Part shown: in pieces, positions 6,906 to 10,080 of the stretch
How positions within the stretch are numbered: position 1 is the first letter of the stretch
Layout: every line of letters starts with the position of its first letter
Assembly (NCBI GenBank): GCA_024277695.1
Contig: JAJRUR010000304.1
Span: 1 to 10,080, forward strand
Direction of reading: 5' to 3'
Length of the DNA: 10,080 bases
DNA from: Bacteroidota bacterium
Lineage (GTDB): Bacteria > Bacteroidota > Bacteroidia > Chitinophagales > Saprospiraceae
Translations under genes and position numbers: made by a program
Notes under the pieces: generated by a model
What the model was told of the DNA's origin: nothing
The model's input: only the letters and a program-made list of their open reading frames with translations
Database searches by the model: none

Positions 6906-7023
6906 GCTGGTAAAATTAGGCATATATTTTGGATAGTATTGATAATCATATGGATATATATTATAGTATTCTTTAAAGAGTAGAATTTTGTCTAAATTAT
7001 ATGGATTGGTAAACGACTACCGG
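6906..7023. other. Convergent AT-rich intergenic region
   Basis: This 118-bp gap separates the plus-strand T9SS gene from the minus-strand PAQR gene. It contains only a weak, loopless inverted repeat around 6968-6983 (TATTCTTT/AAAGAGTA, one mismatch) without a proper T tract. Transcripts from both sides must end here, but I cannot point to a convincing intrinsic terminator. Confidence 0.4.
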
Positions 7024-7671
7024 CTATCCCATCGCCATCCATACTGCCCAATAATGAAAGGCGGCACCATTGATGACCCAGAGATGCCAAAACACGTGGT
7101 GGTATTTCATGTGCTTCATCCTATAGAATAACACCCCAATAAGATAACAAATCCCGCCACCGAGTAGAGCAGTGAGTATCAAATACGGAAATCGATCCAG
7201 ACAATATAGCACGATGCCTCCACCTAATAATCCCATCATGACATAATAACCCAAATCATACTTTTCAAAAAACGAATAGAAAAAAAGTTTGGCCACTATG
7301 CCACTTATAGCCACGATCCAAATAGCAGTCAAGTAATAATAATCCCAAGGGTGGGGGACATATTTCATCACAATGGGCGTATTGGTACCGGCGATCAGCA
7401 AATATATGCTCATATGATCCAGTGTTCGCAGATGGAGACGCCATTTCAAATCCTTAGATCTGTGATACATAGCCGAACTAAAAAACACCATCGACATGCT
7501 GATCGTAAAAACTGCTAAGCCGGTTAGCCAACCTATTGCGGTATGCTGCTCCATATTTCTGATGATGATTTTGCCACCGGACAGAAGACTCACTAAAAAG
7601 GCCAAACCATGTGTCCAGACATGCAAGCGCTCTTCGTGCTCTGTATAGTGACTAGGCTTGGCATTCCGCAT
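7024..7671 (-). CDS. Hemolysin III / PAQR family seven-helix membrane protein
   Basis: The 215-residue integral inner-membrane protein belongs to the hemolysin III branch of the PAQR family (relatives: E. coli YqfA, B. cereus HlyIII). Seven hydrophobic segments can be traced, roughly 21-38, 46-66, 84-103, 111-130, 141-157, 163-182 and 195-213. The family's metal-site residues are present: S66-x3-H70 (SAMYH), D85 in RTLDHMS, and H192-x3-H196 (HVFWH). The N-terminal EHEERLHVWTHG matches the usual opening of the family. PAQR proteins are thought to be zinc-dependent membrane hydrolases or receptors, and bacterial members have been linked to membrane lipid balance; true haemolysin activity should not be assumed. 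The length is normal. It is separated from the upstream prohibitin gene by a terminator, so it needs its own promoter within 7672-7714, where I find no consensus element. Confidence 0.92.
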   Translation of the reverse strand: MRNAKPSHYTEHEERLHVWTHGLAFLVSLLSGGKIIIRNMEQHTAIGWLTGLAVFTISMSMVFFSSAMYHRSKDLKWRLHLRTLDHMSIYLLIAGTNTPIVMKYVPHPWDYYYLTAIWIVAISGIVAKLFFYSFFEKYDLGYYVMMGLLGGGIVLYCLDRFPYLILTALLGGGICYLIGVLFYRMKHMKYHHVFWHLWVINGAAFHYWAVWMAMG

Positions 7672-7714
7672 ACAGAATTATTTAATTAATCTGTCAAAAA
7701 AGTACTAATACTAG

Positions 7715-7746
7715 AAAAAACGAAGCACTACATTTTTGTAGTGCTT
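7715..7746 (-). terminator. Intrinsic terminator downstream of the prohibitin gene
   Basis: On the minus strand a perfect 10-bp stem (AAGCACTACA / TGTAGTGCTT) with an AAAA loop is followed by CG and six T residues. It lies about 70 bp past the prohibitin stop codon and before the PAQR gene. Read on the plus strand the stem is not followed by a comparable T run, so the minus direction is the functional one. Confidence 0.85.
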
Positions 7747-7816
7747 TCGCTTCACGGTTTATCGTATATTTCTAATAAAAGATATATTGTTCTTCCGGAG
7801 TGATTCAAGGTGGTAA

Positions 7817-8659
7817 TCAATTGCCCAAGATCAATGGAAGTCCATCACCACTTCCACCGACTACGACGACTTTAGAATTCTGTGATTTTGCAAGTTCTAG
7901 CGTCGCCTCGATACCTTTATCACGCAGAATCTTATCCGTCAGACTGGCATTGAGGATGCGATTGGATTCTGCTTTTGCCTCAGCTTCGATAATCTTTCGC
8001 TCTGCCTCTTTGCGTTCCTTTTCGATGCGAAATTTGTACTGCAATGATTGTTGTTCTTCATCCAGTTTCATTTCGATGGCTTTCTTGAGGCGCTCCGGCA
8101 GCTCTACCGAACGGATGAGTACAGCATCTAATATTAGATATTTTGGTGAGATTGCATTACTGGTCTGTTCAAAAATTTCGTCTTGGATAGCGTCTCGTTT
8201 TGTTGAGTAGAGTTCTTCAGGCAGATATTTTCCGATGACCTCCCGTGTAGCTGATCGAATTTCAGGTCTGATGATTCGATTCATATAATCTTTTCCTACC
8301 TCGTCATGTAAGTAGCCGATTTTGTCTGCTTGCGGCTTGAAACGATAAGAAAGCTCTACGGCTATCGAAAGACCATTCTTGGACAGTACATTCATTTTTC
8401 CAAATTCTTCTTGGATCCTCACATCATAGATGTACATCTTATTCCAAGGAGCTACGACTTTAAAACCCTGACTATAGACCTTATCTTTCTGCAGTCCCCC
8501 GCCAAAGCGTTTAAACAGAACTCCTTTTTCTCCGGGGTCTATGGTCAGAAATGTCGTACTTGTAAGTACAAAAAACAAGATTAAGCCTAAAAAAATTAGT
8601 CCGGCTATACGAGCAAACTTAAAATCAGGTAATGGTTGTGGTTTTCTTGCTACAGTCAT
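7817..8659 (-). CDS. Prohibitin family protein (SPFH/PHB domain), membrane-anchored
   Basis: The 280-residue protein has a short basic cytoplasmic N terminus, one membrane helix (about 16-38), then an SPFH/PHB domain (about 38-195) with TIDPGEKGVLFKRFGG, the YDVRIQEEFGKMNVLSKNGL region and the IRPEIRSATREVIGKY region. A charged alpha-helical stretch rich in Glu, Lys and Ala (about 190-235) is a likely coiled coil, and the tail VVVVGGSGDGLPLILGN resembles other Bacteroidota prohibitins. Family members form large ring or cage assemblies on membranes and, where studied, scaffold membrane domains or shield membrane proteases such as FtsH; the partner here is unknown. The gene is complete, with its ATG at 8659 preceded by an A-rich stretch and a terminator beyond its stop. 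The 159 bp upstream hold no exact TAnnTTTG box. Confidence 0.93.
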   Translation of the reverse strand: MTVARKPQPLPDFKFARIAGLIFLGLILFFVLTSTTFLTIDPGEKGVLFKRFGGGLQKDKVYSQGFKVVAPWNKMYIYDVRIQEEFGKMNVLSKNGLSIAVELSYRFKPQADKIGYLHDEVGKDYMNRIIRPEIRSATREVIGKYLPEELYSTKRDAIQDEIFEQTSNAISPKYLILDAVLIRSVELPERLKKAIEMKLDEEQQSLQYKFRIEKERKEAERKIIEAEAKAESNRILNASLTDKILRDKGIEATLELAKSQNSKVVVVGGSGDGLPLILGN

Positions 8660-8818
8660 AAATGTTTGTTTTTATTGGTTTAAATCTTAACAAGAGTTAT
8701 CTTGAAATAAGTCACAATTTAAGCAATTATTCGACTATCGGGTCACTTTTGTCTATGAAATGTGTATCAAAAAACATCTAAAGTTAAATGGACCATAAGT
8801 TCTTTTTTTCTATTTTGC
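8660..8818. other. Intergenic region between the beta-propeller gene and the prohibitin gene
   Basis: This AT-rich 159-bp stretch lies between two minus-strand genes. It must hold the end of one transcript or the promoter of the next, but I find no stable hairpin with a T tract and no exact Bacteroidota -7 box, so read-through between the genes is possible. Confidence 0.4.
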
Positions 8819-10080
8819 TTAGCTAGCTATTTTGACAAAGCGAACTGAACGTGTACCCTGGTATGTTTGAACTTGTAAGATATACATCCCGGGCAGCAAT
8901 TTTGTCAAATCGATATTTGGGCTGATGTTCAGTACTTGCTCAAAATTATAATGGATGATTTGTTTTCCTGTTCCATCCAAAATGGAGATTTTGACATCTT
9001 GTTGGTTGGTAGTAAAAGACAGATTGATCTGCAATTGATCGGTAGCAGGATTGGGGTATAACTCCATACTTACCAAGTCTTGAACCATATCTTTGGATGC
9101 GGAGAGTACGCGCTTACCATTGGCATACCACACACCCAAGCTTGCTCCTGTCACGAAGCCACTTCCCTGTGCTGTAGATGTGATACCATCTTCTGCCAAA
9201 GGTACTATCCATAGAGCTTGTTCGTCTTCTTGAATACCTTGCAGATGATCATAGATCAGTAGGTCGTCATCCGCCGAATAATTGGGATAGCCTACTGTAT
9301 TATTTTCTGTTATTGTCTCAATCTGACCTGTTTCTATATTCATCCCGACTATCCCCCAATTACCTTCTTGCAGGACATCAAAAGCGATAATATCGGGTTT
9401 GTTTTTGCTAAATGTTGGATTGCCGATACTCGTATTGGCGGGGAGGCTGTTAAATAGTTTCTGTATGCGTCCGTCGCGGTAATTATTGGATGGATTGTTC
9501 CACACTTCAATAAAGCCGATATCCCAGTATTCGAGATTTTCTCCGGTTTGAGATTTAATACTATTGATGGCATCGTACATTACGTACTCGCCTAGAGCAT
9601 CAAACTCGATCGCATCAGGATAGAGTACATCACCGGTCGTGACCCCATCTGTATATGTAGGGTTGTAAAGTTCAAAGCGCTTGAAAGAATTTCCGACCAA
9701 GTCAAAGATATAAATGGCATTATTGAGCGAGTCAGTTATCGCTGCTAATTTGTCTCCTTGTTTGGAGATGACCACATTGCGCCAAATCCCTAGTGGGTTT
9801 TGAAATGCAAACCCGATTTGGGTATTGTCCGGCCAACCTTGTAAGATCAGCATTCGTTTTTGATCATCAATAAAAAAACCTAATGCCCCATCATCACTGA
9901 TACTAGGTTTGCTGAGTAAGCCGACATTGGCAATTTGTGTTGGGTTCTGCCCACTATCCGGATCATAAAAGAAGATACCGGACTTAGACGCTGTTGTCAT
10001 CATAACAAAATCCTCTCCCGGATTGGGGTCAAATTCTTCTCCTTGGTTACCTCCGCCGCCTCCCGGGATACGAGTGAGGG
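8819..10080 (-). CDS. Beta-propeller (WD40/TolB-like) secreted protein with T9SS sorting domain, 5' end cut by the window
   Basis: 419 complete codons are visible and the frame stays open to the right edge, so the gene is partial at its N terminus. An internal ATG at 10003 is not the start: in-frame coding continues upstream with a glycine-rich linker (IPGGGGGNQGEEF, then DPNPGEDF). Counting from the first complete codon, five propeller-type blade motifs of the form P-x-(F/I/Y)-S-x-D/K-x(2-4)-hydrophobic occur near residues 56, 100, 155, 219 and 263 (for example KPSISDDGALGFF, GNPTFSKNKPDIIAF, GYPNYSADDDLLIY), with a possible sixth near 311. Residues about 336-419 are a type A sorting domain (MELYPNPATDQLQINL, ILDGTGKQI, LTKLLPGMYILQV, ending FVKIAS). 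It is exported and probably surface-attached; the propeller's ligand is unknown. A signal peptide should lie beyond the window. Confidence 0.85.
   Translation of the reverse strand, partial: LTRIPGGGGGNQGEEFDPNPGEDFVMMTTASKSGIFFYDPDSGQNPTQIANVGLLSKPSISDDGALGFFIDDQKRMLILQGWPDNTQIGFAFQNPLGIWRNVVISKQGDKLAAITDSLNNAIYIFDLVGNSFKRFELYNPTYTDGVTTGDVLYPDAIEFDALGEYVMYDAINSIKSQTGENLEYWDIGFIEVWNNPSNNYRDGRIQKLFNSLPANTSIGNPTFSKNKPDIIAFDVLQEGNWGIVGMNIETGQIETITENNTVGYPNYSADDDLLIYDHLQGIQEDEQALWIVPLAEDGITSTAQGSGFVTGASLGVWYANGKRVLSASKDMVQDLVSMELYPNPATDQLQINLSFTTNQQDVKISILDGTGKQIIHYNFEQVLNISPNIDLTKLLPGMYILQVQTYQGTRSVRFVKIAS

Noticed and set aside
6960..6990. Inverted repeat after the T9SS gene as an intrinsic terminator
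   Set aside because: It has a mismatch, no loop and no proper T tract, so it is too weak to call.
7024..7671. Hemolysin III gene as a virulence toxin
   Set aside because: The PAQR-type metal-site motifs indicate the widespread membrane protein family; haemolytic activity does not follow from membership.
7800..8210. Plus-strand open frame of 136 codons opposite the prohibitin gene
   Set aside because: Its Ser/Arg-rich sequence is what the antisense of a Glu/Lys/Ala-rich coiled coil gives, and the prohibitin frame is clearly the real one.

Overview
The window looks like chromosomal DNA from a member of the Bacteroidota, probably an environmental, gliding or Saprospiria-type lineage (the lineage is an inference). 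Three genes end in type IX secretion system (T9SS) type A sorting domains. Two promoters carry the Bacteroidota -7 element TAnnTTTG. The GbsR-like regulator, the short DUF1015 protein and the prohibitin are also forms familiar to me from this phylum. There is no tRNA, rRNA, CRISPR array, insertion sequence or phage gene.

Layout. Positions 1-270 are an AT-rich leader with no convincing complete gene. It is followed by lipA (+, lipoyl synthase), which converges with only 11 bp between stop codons on a large minus-strand gene for a secreted BspA-like 25-residue-repeat protein with a PKD-like domain and a T9SS tail. That gene has a textbook Bacteroidota promoter and diverges, across about 118 bp, from a four-gene plus-strand run at 2911-6905. 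The run encodes a GbsR/MarR-type regulator, a DUF1015 protein with a DGHHR motif, a COG0402-type amidohydrolase and a secreted T9SS protein of unknown function, with gaps of 20, 27 and about 36 bp. After a convergent junction come three minus-strand genes: a hemolysin III/PAQR seven-helix membrane protein, a prohibitin/SPFH membrane protein followed by a clear intrinsic terminator, and a beta-propeller T9SS protein whose 5' end runs off the right edge.

How they work together. lipA, the PAQR gene and the prohibitin gene look like independent housekeeping or envelope genes. The run at 2911-6905 is the most likely functional unit: a one-component regulator, two putative small-molecule enzymes and an exported protein. 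The shared 118-bp divergent region holds two identical palindromic AT-rich elements that could be operators. No clear new defence or mobile system is visible. The points most worth checking are the unexplained operon, a disrupted-looking start in its last gene, a Cys/His cluster in its regulator, and a recent repeat duplication in the BspA-like protein.
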